DNA of 64,000 nt, from positions 124,001 to 188,000 of the forward strand of contig NZ_VEFR01000002.1 of NCBI RefSeq assembly GCF_007679035.1, read 5' to 3'. The notes below the pieces were generated by a model, which saw only the letters and a program-made list of their open reading frames with translations, had not been told where the DNA came from and searched no databases. Made by a program: the position numbers and the translations under genes. Shown in pieces: positions 18,914-29,669 of this stretch (positions within the stretch are counted from its first letter, which is position 1; each line of letters opens with the position of its first letter). The DNA comes from Agrococcus jejuensis. Lineage in GTDB: Bacteria; Actinomycetota; Actinomycetes; Actinomycetales; Microbacteriaceae.

Positions 18914-19614
18914 GCCTTGGCCTCCGCGATCTCTGCAGCGTGCTGCTTCGCCTCGGTCTCGGCACGACGCAGGCGTGCGGGCACGACGTGGTCGAAGTCC
19001 AGGCCACGACGAGCCGCGACTGCTGCCGGCTCCTCGAGCTGCTGGAGGGCCGCGACGGTCGCGTGCACGATGTTGATCGTGTTCGACGAGCCGAGCGACT
19101 TCGACAGGACGTCGTGGATGCCAGCGCACTCGAGGACGGCACGCACGGGGCCGCCCGCGATGACACCGGTACCTGCGGAGGCGGGACGGAGCAGGACGAC
19201 GCCTGCTGCTGCCTCGCCCTGCACGGGGTGCGGGATCGATGCGCCGACGCGCGGGACGCGGAAGAAGTTCTTCTTCGCCTCCTCGACGCCCTTCGAGATG
19301 GCCGTGGGGACCTCTCGCGCCTTGCCGTAGCCGACGCCGACCATGCCGTTGCCGTCGCCGACGACCACGAGGGCGGTGAAGCTGAAGCGACGACCACCCT
19401 TCACGACCTTCGACACGCGGTTGATCGTGACGACGCGCTCGAGGAACTGGCTGTCGTTGCCGCGATCGCGCTGACCGCGCTCGCCGCGGGTGCCGCGGTC
19501 GCGGCTGCCGCGACGCTGCTCACGGGGCTCGCTGCGGGTGTCGGTGCCCTGCACCGTCTCCGCTGCGGTGGCGTTCGTGTCGCTCACCTGCGTCTCCTTC
19601 GTCTCTTCGCTCAC
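18910..19614 (-). CDS. rpsE: 30S ribosomal protein S5
   Basis: A 234-residue S5. An N-terminal extension of about 55 residues rich in Arg/Gly/Asp precedes the conserved double-stranded-RNA-binding fold ([41 protein letters not shown]) and the C-terminal domain ([20 protein letters not shown]). The extension is typical of actinobacteria. It overlaps rplR by 4 bases. Confidence 0.97.
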   Translation of the reverse strand: MSEETKETQVSDTNATAAETVQGTDTRSEPREQRRGSRDRGTRGERGQRDRGNDSQFLERVVTINRVSKVVKGGRRFSFTALVVVGDGNGMVGVGYGKAREVPTAISKGVEEAKKNFFRVPRVGASIPHPVQGEAAAGVVLLRPASAGTGVIAGGPVRAVLECAGIHDVLSKSLGSSNTINIVHATVAALQQLEEPAAVAARRGLDFDHVVPARLRRAETEAKQHAAEIAEAKA

Positions 19615-19982
19615 AGCTCCAGACCTGCCTCTCGTGCACCGTCCGCCACTGCGGCGACGCGTCCGGCGTAGCGGTTGCCGCCACGGTCGAACACGACCTT
19701 CTCGACGCCCGCTGCCTTGGCACGCGAGCCGACGAGCTCGCCGACCTTCTTGGCCTTCTCCGACTTGTCGCCGGACACGGCGCGGAGGTCGGCCTCCATC
19801 GTGGATGCGTAGGCCAGCGTGTGGCCCTGCGCGTCGTCGACGATCTGCACGAACAGGTGTCGTGCCGAACGGGTGACGACCAGGCGCGGCGTGGATGCCG
19901 TGCCGACGATCTTCTTGCGCAGCCGCGCGTGACGGCGGCCGCGGGCAGCGGACTTGCTGGTGCCTCGGGTTCCGATACCCAT
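19611..19982 (-). CDS. rplR: 50S ribosomal protein L18
   Basis: A 123-residue L18, [20 protein letters not shown], with the 5S-rRNA-binding [18 protein letters not shown] and C-terminal [22 protein letters not shown] 19982 overlaps the rplF stop by one base; a GTG at 19985 is an alternative start. Confidence 0.97.
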   Translation of the reverse strand: MGIGTRGTSKSAARGRRHARLRKKIVGTASTPRLVVTRSARHLFVQIVDDAQGHTLAYASTMEADLRAVSGDKSEKAKKVGELVGSRAKAAGVEKVVFDRGGNRYAGRVAAVADGAREAGLEL

Positions 19983-20518
19983 CACTTACCTGACTTTCCG
20001 GCCTTGCGGCGGATCTGCTCGCCCGCGTAGCGGACGCCCTTGCCCTTGTACGGCTCGGGCTTGCGGAGCTTGCGGAGGTTGGCGGCGGTCTCGCCGACGG
20101 CCTGCTTCGAGATGCCGCTGACGGTGACCTTGTTGTTGCCCTCGACCGTGAACGTGATGCCCGCGGGGGGCTCGACGGCGATCGGGTGCGAGTAGCCGAG
20201 CGCGAACTCGATGCCCGAGCCCTTCGACGCGACGCGGTAGCCCGTGCCGACGACCTCGAGGGACTTCGAGTAGCCGGCGGTGACGCCGACGATGTCGTTC
20301 GCGATGAGGGTGCGCGTCAGGCCGTGGAGCGAACGCGACTCGCGCTCGTCGTCGGGGCGCGTGACCTGCACCTGGCCGTCGGCGATCTCGACCTCGATCG
20401 GCTTCGCGACGGTGAGGTTCAGCTCGCCCTTGGGGCCCTTGACGGTGACGGCAGCGCCGTCGACCGTGATCTCGACACCCGCGGGGATCTCGATGGGAAG
20501 ACGTCCGATTCGTGACAT
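19982..20518 (-). CDS. rplF: 50S ribosomal protein L6
   Basis: A 178-residue L6: [20 protein letters not shown], two repeated L6 folds, and the signature [20 protein letters not shown] near the end. It lies 6 bp after rpsH. Confidence 0.97.
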   Translation of the reverse strand: MSRIGRLPIEIPAGVEITVDGAAVTVKGPKGELNLTVAKPIEVEIADGQVQVTRPDDERESRSLHGLTRTLIANDIVGVTAGYSKSLEVVGTGYRVASKGSGIEFALGYSHPIAVEPPAGITFTVEGNNKVTVSGISKQAVGETAANLRKLRKPEPYKGKGVRYAGEQIRRKAGKSGK

Positions 20519-20524
20519 GTCAGA

Positions 20525-20923
20525 TCACCACACGTAGGCGAGGACTTCCCCACCCACGCCCTTCTGCTGAGCCTCACGGTCCGTGAGCAGGCCCGAGCTC
20601 GTCGAGAGGATGGCCACGCCGAGGCCGCCGAGCACCTGGGGGATCTCGGTCGACTTCGCGTACACGCGCAGGCCGGGCTTCGACACGCGCTTGATGCCGG
20701 CGATCGAGCGCTGACGCTCGGGGCCGTACTTCAGGCCGATGGTGAGGGTCTTGCCCACGCGGGCGTCCTCGACCTTCCAGTCCTGGATGAAGCCCTCACG
20801 CTGGAGGATCTCCGCGATGTGGGTCTTGATGTTCGATGACGGCAGCGAGACCTCGTCGTGGAACGCCGTGTTGGCGTTCCGGAGCCTCGTCAGCATGTCG
20901 GCGACCGGGTCGGTCATCGTCAT
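20525..20923 (-). CDS. rpsH: 30S ribosomal protein S8
   Basis: A 132-residue S8: [20 protein letters not shown] and the C-terminal [23 protein letters not shown] 20923 has GGAG 6 nt upstream; the in-frame ATG two codons later lacks such spacing. No S14 gene lies between rplE and rpsH, unlike in many bacteria. Confidence 0.97.
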   Translation of the reverse strand: MTMTDPVADMLTRLRNANTAFHDEVSLPSSNIKTHIAEILQREGFIQDWKVEDARVGKTLTIGLKYGPERQRSIAGIKRVSKPGLRVYAKSTEIPQVLGGLGVAILSTSSGLLTDREAQQKGVGGEVLAYVW

Positions 20924-20983
20924 GGGTATCTCCTACTGTTCTGGTTTCCCCGCCCGTTCCACGGACGGCGACCTGGATACGTT

Positions 20984-21006
20984 CCTCGGCGCCGGCGGCG
21001 CCGAGG
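20984..21006 (-). terminator. Hairpin between rplE and rpsH
   Basis: A perfect 10-bp stem (CCTCGGCGCC with GGCGCCGAGG) and a 3-nt loop start 3 nt after the rplE stop. It is a candidate attenuator or processing site at the position where rpsN is often found. Confidence 0.5.
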
Positions 21007-21009
21007 GTG

Positions 21010-21573
21010 CTACTCCGACTTGAAGGGGAAGCCGAGCGCCTTGAGCAGCGCGCGACCCTCGTCGTCGTTCTTGGCCGTGGTCACGACGGTGATGTCGAAG
21101 CCACGGACGCGGTCGATGCGGTCCTGGTCGATCTCGTGGAACACGGACTGCTCCTGGAGACCGAAGGTGTAGTTGCCGTTGCCGTCGAACTGCTTCGGGC
21201 TCAGGCCGCGGAAGTCGCGGATGCGGGGCAGCGCGAGCGTCAGCAGACGGTCGAGGAACTCCCACATGCGGTCGCCGCGCAGCGTCACGTGGGCGCCGAT
21301 CGGCATGCCCTCGCGCAGCTTGAACTGGGCGATCGACTTGCGTGCCTTCGTCACCATCGGCTTCTGGCCGGTGATGGCCGTCAGGTCCTTGATGGCGCCG
21401 TCGATGACCTTCGAGTCACGGGCGGCGTCGCCGACGCCCGTGTTCACGACGATCTTCACCAGGCCGGGGACCTGCATGACGTTCGCAAACTCGAACTGCG
21501 AGCGCAGCTGGTCCACGATCTCCGCGCGGTACTGCGCCTTGAGGCGCGGCAGGCGCACTGCCGTGTCAGTCAT
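21010..21573 (-). CDS. rplE: 50S ribosomal protein L5
   Basis: A 187-residue 5S-rRNA-binding L5: [41 protein letters not shown], and the C-terminal [20 protein letters not shown]. Its start overlaps the rplX end by 8 bp. Confidence 0.97.
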   Translation of the reverse strand: MTDTAVRLPRLKAQYRAEIVDQLRSQFEFANVMQVPGLVKIVVNTGVGDAARDSKVIDGAIKDLTAITGQKPMVTKARKSIAQFKLREGMPIGAHVTLRGDRMWEFLDRLLTLALPRIRDFRGLSPKQFDGNGNYTFGLQEQSVFHEIDQDRIDRVRGFDITVVTTAKNDDEGRALLKALGFPFKSE

Positions 21574-21934
21574 TGCTCTTGATCTCCTTGCCCGAGCGCG
21601 TGCTCACACGCACCTTCGTCGTCACCTGGACGCCGTCCTTCTCGACCTTGGTGATCGAGGAGCGGACGCGCGTCGGCTTCTTGCTCTCCGGGTCGATGAG
21701 CGCGACGTTCGACACGTGGATCGGCGACTCGTGCGTCTCGATGCCACCCGTCTTCGTGCCGCGCTGCGTCTGCCCGACCTTGATGTGCTTCGTGACGAGC
21801 TTGACGCCCTCGACGATGACGCGGTCGTCACCGAGGACCTCGAGCACGCGACCGGTCTTGCCACGGTCTCCGCCGCGGCTCTCCCGAGCACCGGCGATCA
21901 CCTGGACGGTGTCGCCCTTCTTGATGTTCGCCAT
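21566..21934 (-). CDS. rplX: 50S ribosomal protein L24
   Basis: A 122-residue L24 with the KOW motif at the N-terminus ([19 protein letters not shown] then [20 protein letters not shown]). ATG 21934 overlaps the rplN stop (TGATG). Confidence 0.97.
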   Translation of the reverse strand: MANIKKGDTVQVIAGARESRGGDRGKTGRVLEVLGDDRVIVEGVKLVTKHIKVGQTQRGTKTGGIETHESPIHVSNVALIDPESKKPTRVRSSITKVEKDGVQVTTKVRVSTRSGKEIKSND

Positions 21935-22302
21935 CACAGCACCTCCGGCGCGAGCGAGACGATCTTCATGAATCGCTTGTCGCGCAGCTCACGGCCGACC
22001 GGCCCGAAGATGCGGGTGCCACGGGGGTCCCCATCGTTCTTCAGGATCACGGCGGCGTTCTCGTCGAACTTGATGTAGGAGCCGTCGGGACGACGCGTCT
22101 CCTTCACCGTGCGGACGATGACGGCCTTGACCACATCGCCCTTCTTCACGTTGCCACCCGGGATGGCGTCCTTGACCGTCGCGACGATGGTGTCGCCGAG
22201 GCCCGCGTAGCGGCGGCCGGAGCCACCGAGCACGCGGATGGTCAGGAGCTCCTTGGCGCCGGTGTTGTCGGCGACCTTGACACGGGATTCCTGCTGCAGC
22301 AT
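21934..22302 (-). CDS. rplN: 50S ribosomal protein L14
   Basis: A 122-residue L14: [20 protein letters not shown], the [20 protein letters not shown] core and [20 protein letters not shown] at the end. Highly conserved, normal length. Confidence 0.97.
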   Translation of the reverse strand: MLQQESRVKVADNTGAKELLTIRVLGGSGRRYAGLGDTIVATVKDAIPGGNVKKGDVVKAVIVRTVKETRRPDGSYIKFDENAAVILKNDGDPRGTRIFGPVGRELRDKRFMKIVSLAPEVL

Positions 22303-22318
22303 CTCTGTCTCCCCTGGC

Positions 22319-22603
22319 CTACTTGGCCTTCTCGAGGACCTCGACCAGACGCCAGCGCTTGGTGGCGCTCGTCGGTCGAGTCTCCGCGATCAGGACGCGG
22401 TCGCCGATGCCGGCGGTGTTCTGCTCGTCGTGGGCCTTGACCTTCGACGACGTGCGGATGACCTTGCCGTAGAGGGGGTGCTTCACGCGGTCCTCGACCT
22501 CGACGACGATGGTCTTCTCCATCTTGTCGCTCACGACGAAACCCTGACGCGTCTTGCGGTAGCCGCGCTGGATCGCCGGAGCTGCCTCTGCCTGCTTGGC
22601 CAT
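22319..22603 (-). CDS. rpsQ: 30S ribosomal protein S17
   Basis: A 94-residue S17 with the core [36 protein letters not shown] and an Ala-rich N-terminal extension. Its ATG overlaps the rpmC stop by one base. Confidence 0.97.
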   Translation of the reverse strand: MAKQAEAAPAIQRGYRKTRQGFVVSDKMEKTIVVEVEDRVKHPLYGKVIRTSSKVKAHDEQNTAGIGDRVLIAETRPTSATKRWRLVEVLEKAK

Positions 22604-22902
22604 CAGCTCTCCTCAGCCTTCTCGGCCTCGGTGGCCTTCTTGGACTTCTTCTTGTCCGCGGCCTTCTCCACCGGCGCCGGCGAGGCGCTGATCCCGAGCT
22701 CGCGCTCGCGGATCACGGTGTAGAGGCGCGCGATGTCACGCTTCACGGCACGCACGCGGCCGTGGCTCTCGAGCTGGCCGGTCGCTGCCTGGAAGCGCAG
22801 GTTGAACAGCTCCTCCTTGGCACGCTTCAGCTCGACGACGAGACGCTCGTCGTCGAACGTCGCGAGCTCGACGGGCATGAGCTCCTTCGTTCCGATCGCC
22901 AT
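22603..22902 (-). CDS. rpmC: 50S ribosomal protein L29 with charged tail
   Basis: A 99-residue protein. Residues 1-75 are L29 ([40 protein letters not shown]) and the last 25 residues form a Lys/Glu/Ala-rich tail, which makes it longer than the usual 60-75 residues. It overlaps rplP by one base. Confidence 0.96.
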   Translation of the reverse strand: MAIGTKELMPVELATFDDERLVVELKRAKEELFNLRFQAATGQLESHGRVRAVKRDIARLYTVIRERELGISASPAPVEKAADKKKSKKATEAEKAEES

Positions 22903-23321
22903 TATGCGTCAGCCTCCTCGCGGGAAATGATGCGCGCCTTGAGCGGCAGCTTGTGGATTGCGCGGGTCATGGCCTCACGGGCCAGTGCCTCGTCGACGCC
23001 GGCGACCTCGAAGAGGACGCGACCCGGCTTGACGTTGGCGACCCACCACTCGGGCGAGCCCTTGCCGGAGCCCATTCGGGTCTCGGCGGGCTTCTTCGTG
23101 AGCGGACGGTCGGGGTAGATGTTGATCCACACCTTGCCACCACGCTTGATGTGACGCGTCATGGCGATACGAGCGGACTCGATCTGACGGTTGGTCACGT
23201 ACGCGGGCGTCAGGGCCTGGATGCCGAACTCGCCGAAGGCGACCTTCGTGCCACCGGTGGCCTGACCCGAGCGCTTCGGGTGGTGCTGCTTGCGGTGCTT
23301 GACGCGACGGGGGATCAGCAT
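22902..23321 (-). CDS. rplP: 50S ribosomal protein L16
   Basis: A 139-residue L16: [40 protein letters not shown] and [21 protein letters not shown] 23321 is the family-conserved start; the longer frame upstream overlaps rpsC and is not conserved. Confidence 0.97.
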   Translation of the reverse strand: MLIPRRVKHRKQHHPKRSGQATGGTKVAFGEFGIQALTPAYVTNRQIESARIAMTRHIKRGGKVWINIYPDRPLTKKPAETRMGSGKGSPEWWVANVKPGRVLFEVAGVDEALAREAMTRAIHKLPLKARIISREEADA

Positions 23322-23323
23322 GA

Positions 23324-24058
23324 TCAGCCCTCCGATCCGGCGTTGCCCGAGTCGCGGCGGGGGCCACGACGCTCGGGACGCTGCGACTTCTGGTTCGCCT
23401 GCTCGCGAGCGAGCTCGCGGTTGGTGATGTCGCCCTTGTAGATCCACACCTTCACGCCGATGCGACCGAACGTCGTCCGGGCCTCGTAGAAGCCGTAGTC
23501 GATGTTGGCGCGGAGCGTGTGCAGGGGCACGCGGCCCTCGCGGTAGAACTCCGAGCGGCTCATCTCGGCGCCGCCGAGACGGCCCGAGACCTGGATGCGG
23601 ACGCCCTTGGCACCAGCGCGCTGCGCGCCCTGGAGACCCTTGCGCATCGCACGACGGAACGCGACGCGAGCGCTGAGCTGCTCCGCGATGCCCTGTGCGA
23701 CGAGCTGCGCCTCGGCCTCGGGGTTCTTGACCTCGAGGATGTTCAGCTGGATCTGCTTGCTCGTGAGCTTCTCGAGCTCGGCACGGATGCGCTCGGCCTC
23801 CGCGCCGCGGCGGCCGATCACGATGCCGGGGCGAGCCGTGTGGATGTCCACGCGGACGCGGTCACGGGTGCGCTCGATCTCGATGCGGGCGACGCCGGCC
23901 CGGTCGAGGCTCTTCTTGAGCATCTCGCGGATCTTGATGTCCTCAGCCACGTAGTCGGCGTAGCGCTGACCGGGCTTCGACGAGTCGGCGAACCAGCGCG
24001 ACACGTGGTCGGTGGTGATGCCGAGGCGGAACCCGTACGGGTTGACCTTCTGTCCCAT
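23324..24058 (-). CDS. rpsC: 30S ribosomal protein S3
   Basis: A 244-residue S3: [20 protein letters not shown], the KH domain with [20 protein letters not shown], and the C-terminal [20 protein letters not shown] and INYGF-like [20 protein letters not shown]. It ends in an Arg-rich tail. Confidence 0.97.
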   Translation of the reverse strand: MGQKVNPYGFRLGITTDHVSRWFADSSKPGQRYADYVAEDIKIREMLKKSLDRAGVARIEIERTRDRVRVDIHTARPGIVIGRRGAEAERIRAELEKLTSKQIQLNILEVKNPEAEAQLVAQGIAEQLSARVAFRRAMRKGLQGAQRAGAKGVRIQVSGRLGGAEMSRSEFYREGRVPLHTLRANIDYGFYEARTTFGRIGVKVWIYKGDITNRELAREQANQKSQRPERRGPRRDSGNAGSEG

Positions 24059-24064
24059 TGCTTC

Positions 24065-24427
24065 CTAGACCTCCGTCTCGGGCGTGGCCAGCACGACGGT
24101 GATGTGGCTCGTGCGCTTGTTGATGCGGAAGGCACGACCCTGCGCACGCGGACGGAACCGCTTGAGCGTGGTGCCCTCGTCGACGAAGATGCGGGACACG
24201 TACAGGTCCTGCTCGTCGAGGTACTCGTTCTGCGCGTCAGCCTTCACGCGAGCGTTCGCGACGGCGGACGCCACGAGCTTGCGCACGGGCTCCGCCGCGC
24301 TCTGCGGCGCGAACTTGAGGATGGCCATGGCCTCCTCTGCCTGCTTCCCGCGCACGAGGGCCACGACGCGACGGGCCTTCTGCGGGGTGATGCGGATGTG
24401 CCGCACCCGAGCGATCGACTCGATCAT
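24065..24427 (-). CDS. rplV: 50S ribosomal protein L22
   Basis: A 120-residue L22. [18 protein letters not shown] is the diagnostic N-terminal segment, and the long beta-hairpin with [20 protein letters not shown] reaches the exit tunnel, where macrolide resistance changes map in other bacteria. Confidence 0.97.
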   Translation of the reverse strand: MIESIARVRHIRITPQKARRVVALVRGKQAEEAMAILKFAPQSAAEPVRKLVASAVANARVKADAQNEYLDEQDLYVSRIFVDEGTTLKRFRPRAQGRAFRINKRTSHITVVLATPETEV

Positions 24428-24453
24428 CTCTTCCTCCTGTCAGCGTCGCCGCG

Positions 24454-24735
24454 TCAGCGGCGACGGCCCTTCTTGTCGTCCTTCACGTGGCCGCGGAAGG
24501 TACGCGTCGGCGCGAACTCGCCGAGCTTGTGACCGACCATCGACTCCGTGACGAACACGGGGATGTGCTTGCGACCGTCGTGGACGGCGATCGTGTGACC
24601 GAGCATCGCGGGCACGATCATCGAGCGGCGCGACCAGGTACGGATGACGTTCTTGCTGCCGGCCTCGTTCTGACGGACCACCTTCTGGAACAGGTGGTCG
24701 TCGACGAACGGGCCCTTCTTGAGGCTGCGAGGCAT
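24454..24735 (-). CDS. rpsS: 30S ribosomal protein S19
   Basis: A 93-residue S19: [39 protein letters not shown] and [19 protein letters not shown]. Normal length. Confidence 0.97.
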   Translation of the reverse strand: MPRSLKKGPFVDDHLFQKVVRQNEAGSKNVIRTWSRRSMIVPAMLGHTIAVHDGRKHIPVFVTESMVGHKLGEFAPTRTFRGHVKDDKKGRRR

Positions 24736-24741
24736 CTTGGG

Positions 24742-25581
<840 letters not shown>

Positions 25582-25600
25582 GTGTCTAGTCCTCTAGTCC

Positions 25601-25897
25601 TCAGCCGACAGCCGTGAAGATGTCGATCGAGCCGGAGCGGAGCGTGACGATGGCACGCTTCGTGTCCTTGCGCTTGCCAAGTCCGAACTTGGTGCGGCGC
25701 GTCTTGCCCTGACGGTTGAGCGTGTTCACGCGCTCGACCTTCACGGAGAAGATCTTCTCGACCGCGAGACGGATCTCGGTCTTCGAGGCGCGGGGGTCGA
25801 CCTCGAACGTGTAGCTGCCGCGGTCGATGAGCGAGTAGCTCTTCTCCGAGACGATCGGACGCAGGATGACGTCGCGGGGGTCCTTCTGGATGCTCAT
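25601..25897 (-). CDS. rplW: 50S ribosomal protein L23
   Basis: A 98-residue L23: [20 protein letters not shown], with [20 protein letters not shown]. At the tunnel exit it docks trigger factor and SRP. It lies 5 bp after rplD. Confidence 0.97.
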   Translation of the reverse strand: MSIQKDPRDVILRPIVSEKSYSLIDRGSYTFEVDPRASKTEIRLAVEKIFSVKVERVNTLNRQGKTRRTKFGLGKRKDTKRAIVTLRSGSIDIFTAVG

Positions 25898-25902
25898 CGG
25901 TC

Positions 25903-26751
25903 CTACTCCTTCTCTGCCTCGGCGGCGTCGTCGGCCTTAGCCGCCTTCGCCTTCGGAGCCTTCTTCGCGGGCTCGGCCTCGGCGGTCTCGTCGGCGTCGG
26001 CCTTCGCGGCCTTGGCCTTCGGAGCCTTCTTCGCGGGCTCGGCCGCGACGGTCTCGTCGGCGTCGGCCTTCGCAGCCTTGGCCTTCGGAGCCTTCTTCGC
26101 GGCCTCGACCTCGACGGTCTCGCCGGTGCGGGCCTCGACGAACGCCTGGTAGGCGGTCTGCGAGAAGACGATGTCGTCGCTCACGAGCACGTCGTACGCG
26201 TTGAGCTGGTCCCACGTGATCACGTGGACGTTGCCCAGGTTGCGCACCGACAGCCACGACGACTCCTCGTCGCGGTGCAGCACGATCAGCACGTTCTTCG
26301 ACGACGCCACCGACGCGAGCAGCGCGACGGCCGTCTTCGTCGAGGGGGCGCCATCGGCGAGGAACGACTCCACGACGTGGAGACGGCCGCCGCGGGCGCG
26401 GTCGGAGAGCGCACCGCGGAGCGCGGCGGCGATCATCTTCTTGGGGGTGCGCTGCGAGTAGTCGCGGGGCGTCGGGCCGTGCACGACGCCACCACCACGG
26501 TGCTCGGGCTGGCGGATCGAGCCCTGGCGCGAACGGCCGGTGCCCTTCTGCTTGAACGGCTTGCGACCGGCGCCGGAGACCTCGCCGCGGTTCTTCGTCT
26601 TGTGCGTGCCCTGACGTGCGGCAGCGAGCTGCGCGACGACGACCTGGTGGATCAGGGGCACGTTCGTCTGGACGTCGAAGAGCGACTCGGGCAGCTCGAG
26701 CGAGCCTGCCTTCGCACCCTTGGCGTCGAGGACGTCGACCTTGTTCGCCAT
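25903..26751 (-). CDS. rplD: 50S ribosomal protein L4 with repetitive Lys/Ala tail
   Basis: A 282-residue protein. Residues 1-215 form L4 ([40 protein letters not shown]). The last 65 residues are three near-identical copies of [21 protein letters not shown] units, encoded by direct DNA repeats at about 25915-26110. The tail is low-complexity and surplus to the normal L4 length of about 205-220 residues. Confidence 0.96.
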   Translation of the reverse strand: MANKVDVLDAKGAKAGSLELPESLFDVQTNVPLIHQVVVAQLAAARQGTHKTKNRGEVSGAGRKPFKQKGTGRSRQGSIRQPEHRGGGVVHGPTPRDYSQRTPKKMIAAALRGALSDRARGGRLHVVESFLADGAPSTKTAVALLASVASSKNVLIVLHRDEESSWLSVRNLGNVHVITWDQLNAYDVLVSDDIVFSQTAYQAFVEARTGETVEVEAAKKAPKAKAAKADADETVAAEPAKKAPKAKAAKADADETAEAEPAKKAPKAKAAKADDAAEAEKE

Positions 26752-26753
26752 GG

Positions 26754-27404
26754 TCAGGCTCCCTTCACGGCGTTGCGGACGAACACGATGCGGCCACGAG
26801 CACCGGGGACGGCGCCCTTGACGAGCAGCAGACCCTTCTCGGCGTCGACGGCGTGGATCGTGAGGTTCTGGACGGTGACGCGGTCGCCGCCCATGCGGCC
26901 GGCCATGCGCATGCCGCGGAAGACGCGCGAGGGCGTCGACGAGGCACCGATCGAGCCGGGCTTGCGGTGGTTGCGGTGCGCACCGTGCGACGCGGAGACG
27001 CCCGCGAAGTTGTGGCGCTTCATGACACCGGCGAAGCCCTTGCCCTTGGACGTGCCCACGACGTCGACCTTCTGGCCGGCGGCGAAGACGTCGACCGCGA
27101 TCTCCTGGCCGAGTGCGTACTCGGAGGCGTTGGCGGTGCGGACCTCGGTGAGGTGGCGACGCGGCGTCGTGCCGGCAGCCTTGAAGTGACCGGCCTTGGG
27201 CTGGTTCACCTTGCGGGGGTCGATGGAGCCGAACGCGATCTGGATCGCGTCGTAGCCGTCGATCTCGGGCGTGCGGATCTGCGTGACCACGTTGGGCGTG
27301 ATCTCGACGACGGTGACGGGGATGAGCTTGTTCTGCTCGTCCCACACCTGCGTCATGCCGAGCTTCCGGCCCAGCAGACCCTGAGTCGTTGCGAGGGTGG
27401 ACAT
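26754..27404 (-). CDS. rplC: 50S ribosomal protein L3
   Basis: A 216-residue L3: [40 protein letters not shown] and [22 protein letters not shown] 27404 gives the conserved N-terminus; it follows rpsJ by 8 bp. Confidence 0.97.
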   Translation of the reverse strand: MSTLATTQGLLGRKLGMTQVWDEQNKLIPVTVVEITPNVVTQIRTPEIDGYDAIQIAFGSIDPRKVNQPKAGHFKAAGTTPRRHLTEVRTANASEYALGQEIAVDVFAAGQKVDVVGTSKGKGFAGVMKRHNFAGVSASHGAHRNHRKPGSIGASSTPSRVFRGMRMAGRMGGDRVTVQNLTIHAVDAEKGLLLVKGAVPGARGRIVFVRNAVKGA

Positions 27405-27412
27405 GCGGTTCC

Positions 27413-27721
27413 TTAGAGCTTGATCTCGATGTTGACGTCGGCAGGCAGGTCGAGGCGCATGAGCGAGTCGACTGCCTTCGGCGTCGGGTCGACGATGTCG
27501 ATGAGGCGCTTGTGCGTGCGCTTCTCGAAGTGCTCGCGGCTGTCCTTGTACTTGTGGGGCGAACGGATGACCGCGACCACGTTCTTCTCGGTCGGCAGCG
27601 GCACGGGGCCCACCACCGTCGCGCCCGCACGGGTCACGGTGTCGACGATCTTCCGCGCCGACGAGTCGATGACCTCGTGGTCGTACGACTTCAGTCGGAT
27701 GCGGATCTTCTGTCCCGCCAT
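27413..27721 (-). CDS. rpsJ: 30S ribosomal protein S10 (NusE)
   Basis: A 102-residue S10: [40 protein letters not shown] and [20 protein letters not shown]. It also acts as NusE in antitermination. First gene of the S10 operon, behind a leader of about 215 nt. Confidence 0.98.
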   Translation of the reverse strand: MAGQKIRIRLKSYDHEVIDSSARKIVDTVTRAGATVVGPVPLPTEKNVVAVIRSPHKYKDSREHFEKRTHKRLIDIVDPTPKAVDSLMRLDLPADVNIEIKL

Positions 27722-27936
27722 GCTGTCCTTCTCTCATCGACGCGCAGCCGGTACCGACTGCGCATTTGAGCACTGCTGTGCGCCATGTTCTTCTGTCAAT
27801 GCCCGCCGGGGGCATGCCGATCCCCGCAGGACATGCCTGCTGAGCTTCGGCGAAGTGATGTCGATCTGCCCGCGGCCCAGGAAGCGATGTCCTGTGCACT
27901 GCCGAGCAGTGAGCCGCGATCCGCGGCGTCTGCAAC
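27722..27936 (-). promoter_or_regulatory. Structured 5' leader of the S10 operon
   Basis: Between the predicted transcript start and rpsJ the minus-strand RNA can form several stems: 27799-27815 (6-bp stem, loop GCCGG), 27826-27840 (GCAGG/CCTGC), and a longer-range pairing of CAGGACAT (27827-27834) with ATGTCCTG (27887-27894) that competes with the second. Mutually exclusive stems are what an autoregulated ribosomal leader would need; binding by L4 or another r-protein is only a hypothesis. Confidence 0.4.
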
Positions 27937-27942
27937 CTAACG

Positions 27943-27972
27943 ATTCTCGCACGCGGGTGGGAGTACGTGCAA
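27943..27972 (-). promoter_or_regulatory. Promoter of the S10-spc operon
   Basis: On the minus strand TTGCAC (27972-27967) is followed by an 18-bp spacer and GAGAAT (27948-27943). The -35 element and its flank (CGCCCGGG before it) closely match the infA promoter. TAGGTT lies a few bases further downstream and could be an alternative -10 box. Confidence 0.5.
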
Positions 27973-28197
27973 CCCGGGCGTGTCGCGGTCACGCCCGAAG
28001 GACGCCGTCCCGGTCGCGATGACGCTGCACGAGCCACCCGGCGCGACTGCGGCGGCTGGCTCCGCCGCCGGCATGCGCTGTGGTCGACGTGCGAAGGACG
28101 CTTCTCGCTGCCGAGCGGAGCGATCCTCCGAGGGCCGCTCCTCGAGGTGCGAGCGCAGCGAGACTCGGACGGTACCCACCCCGGTCCAGCCCCCTCG

Positions 28198-28245
28198 CAG
28201 CTGGTCGAGGAGGCCCCGAGCGCAGCGAGGAGCCGTCACGAGACC
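28198..28245. repeat. Palindromic intergenic repeat, copy 2
   Basis: Begins CAGCTGGTCGAGGAG, contains CCGAGCGCAGCGAGG in the middle and ends CGTCACGAGACC. It is the reverse orientation of copy 1 near rpmJ. It lies upstream of hutG in the 628-bp gap between rpsJ and hutG; the rest of that gap, apart from the rpsJ promoter and leader, holds no gene I can support. Confidence 0.65.
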
Positions 28246-28337
28246 CGAGTCATCGCGAGCACGCCGAGCACCCGGACGTCCCGCAGCGACCACGGGTCTC
28301 GGGCTCGCGCGCTGCTCGACCCGGCGGCGCGAGCGCG

Positions 28338-28343
28338 TACCGT
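28338..28343 (+). promoter_or_regulatory. -10 box for leaderless hutG
   Basis: TACCGT is followed by exactly 6 bases and then the hutG ATG, so transcription should start at or next to the A of ATG. No Shine-Dalgarno sequence is present. Confidence 0.4.
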
Positions 28344-28349
28344 GGCCGC

Positions 28350-29285
28350 ATGGGCGACGACGCACGCGAGACCGCACGAGCCACCCGAGACGCGATGCAC
28401 GTCGACCCGCTGTGGCCGCGCGCCGGCGGCTGGCCCGACCTCGGCGACGAGCCCGTCGACGCCGTCGTCGTCGGCGTCGGCACCCACGCGACGAGCATCT
28501 CCCCCACGGGCGCGCACGCGACGCCGCTCGCCATCCGCGAGGCCCTCGCGCGCTTCGCGCCGCACGCCGCCGGCGCCGACGTCGACGCCCTCCGCATCGC
28601 CGACGCCGGCGACGCCGTCGACCCCGACGGCGACGAGGCCGCCGCCGCCGACCTCGTCGCGAGGGCCGTCGCCCGCTCGCGGCTCGCGATCGTGCTCGGC
28701 GGCGACAACGCCGCCACCGTGCCCGCCGCCCTCGGTGCCTGGAGCGGCGCGGGGTCCGGCCCCTCCGGCGCGGGCCTCATCACGCTCGACGCGCACCACG
28801 ACCTCCGCGACGGCCGCTCCAACGGCTCCCCCGTGCGACGGCTCGTCGAGGCGGGCCTGGACGGCTCGCGCATCGTGCAGGTCGGCATCCAGGACTTCGC
28901 GAACTCCGCGGCCTACGCGCAGCGCGCCGCCGAGCTCGGCATCGCCGTCGAGACGCGAGCCGCCGTCGAGGAGGAGCCCGTCGGCGCGGTCGTGCAGCGC
29001 GCCCTCACGATCGCGGGCGGGGTGAGCGGCCCGATCCACGTCGACGTGGACGTCGACGTCGTCGACCGCGCCGCCGCGCCCGGCTGCCCGGCGTCGGTGC
29101 CCGGCGGCATCTCGGCCTGGCGGCTGCGCTCGCTCGTGCGCCTCCTCGCGCGCGACCCGCGCGTGCGGTCCATCGACCTCACCGAGGTGGATGCGACGGC
29201 TGACGCCGCCGACGGCCGCACCGTGCGGCTCGCGGCCTTGTGCGTGCTCGAGGCGCTCGCGGGCCTGGCGGAGCGGGAGCGCTAG
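28350..29285 (+). CDS. hutG: Arginase-family hydrolase, probable formimidoylglutamase
   Basis: A 311-residue ureohydrolase-fold enzyme that in this setting should split N-formimidoyl-L-glutamate to glutamate and formamide, the last step of histidine breakdown. Metal-site motifs are VLGGDNAATVPAA (GGDH in arginase; Asn replaces His), TLDAHHDLRDG and IHVDVDVDVVDRA. The remaining Asp/His ligands are intact. ATG 28350 (MGDDARET) is used; an in-frame ATG at 28395 is possible. It converges on hutI across the repeat block rather than sharing the hutHUI operon. Confidence 0.75.
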   Translation: MGDDARETARATRDAMHVDPLWPRAGGWPDLGDEPVDAVVVGVGTHATSISPTGAHATPLAIREALARFAPHAAGADVDALRIADAGDAVDPDGDEAAAADLVARAVARSRLAIVLGGDNAATVPAALGAWSGAGSGPSGAGLITLDAHHDLRDGRSNGSPVRRLVEAGLDGSRIVQVGIQDFANSAAYAQRAAELGIAVETRAAVEEEPVGAVVQRALTIAGGVSGPIHVDVDVDVVDRAAAPGCPASVPGGISAWRLRSLVRLLARDPRVRSIDLTEVDATADAADGRTVRLAALCVLEALAGLAERER

Positions 29286-29347
29286 GCGCGCAGCTGCGCA
29301 GCGCTCGCGCGGGGCGCACCTCCTGCCGCGCGAGACACGCTCCCGCC

Positions 29348-29398
29348 AGCTGGTCGAGGAGCGCGCGAGCCCGACGGGCGAGCACGCGTCACGAGACC
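29348..29398 (+). repeat. Palindromic intergenic repeat, copy 3
   Basis: Arms CAGCTGGTCGAGGAG and CGCGTCACGAGACC flank a variable GCGCGAGCCCGACGGGCGAG centre that can fold back on itself. Confidence 0.65.
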
Positions 29399-29456
29399 AC
29401 GCGCCCGCCGCTCCTGCCCGACCATGCGGGTGGCCGCGTCGGGCAGGCTCGTCACG

Positions 29457-29503
29457 TGGTCTCGTGACGGCTCCTCGCTGCGCTCGGGGCCTCCTCGACC
29501 AGC
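29457..29503 (-). repeat. Palindromic intergenic repeat, copy 4
   Basis: Inverted relative to copy 3: TGGTCTCGTGACGGCTCCTC, a centre with CGCTGCGCTCGGGG, then CCTCCTCGACCAGCTG. Almost the exact reverse complement of copy 2 at 28198. Confidence 0.65.
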
Positions 29504-29563
29504 TGGTGATGGAGCCGGCAGCTCGCGCTCGACGCACCTCATGCCCCGCGACACACGCTCCCA

Positions 29564-29611
29564 CCAGCTGGTCGAGGAGCGCGCGAGCGCAGCGAGCACG
29601 CGTCACGAGAC
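29564..29611 (+). repeat. Palindromic intergenic repeat, copy 5
   Basis: CAGCTGGTCGAGGAGCGCGC, then GAGCGCAGCGAGCACGCG, then TCACGAGACC. Direct duplicate of copy 3 at the 218-bp period. Confidence 0.65.
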
Positions 29612-29669
29612 CTCGCGGCCGCCGCTCCTGTCCGACCATGCGCGTGGTCGCGTCAGGCGGGCTCGTCAC

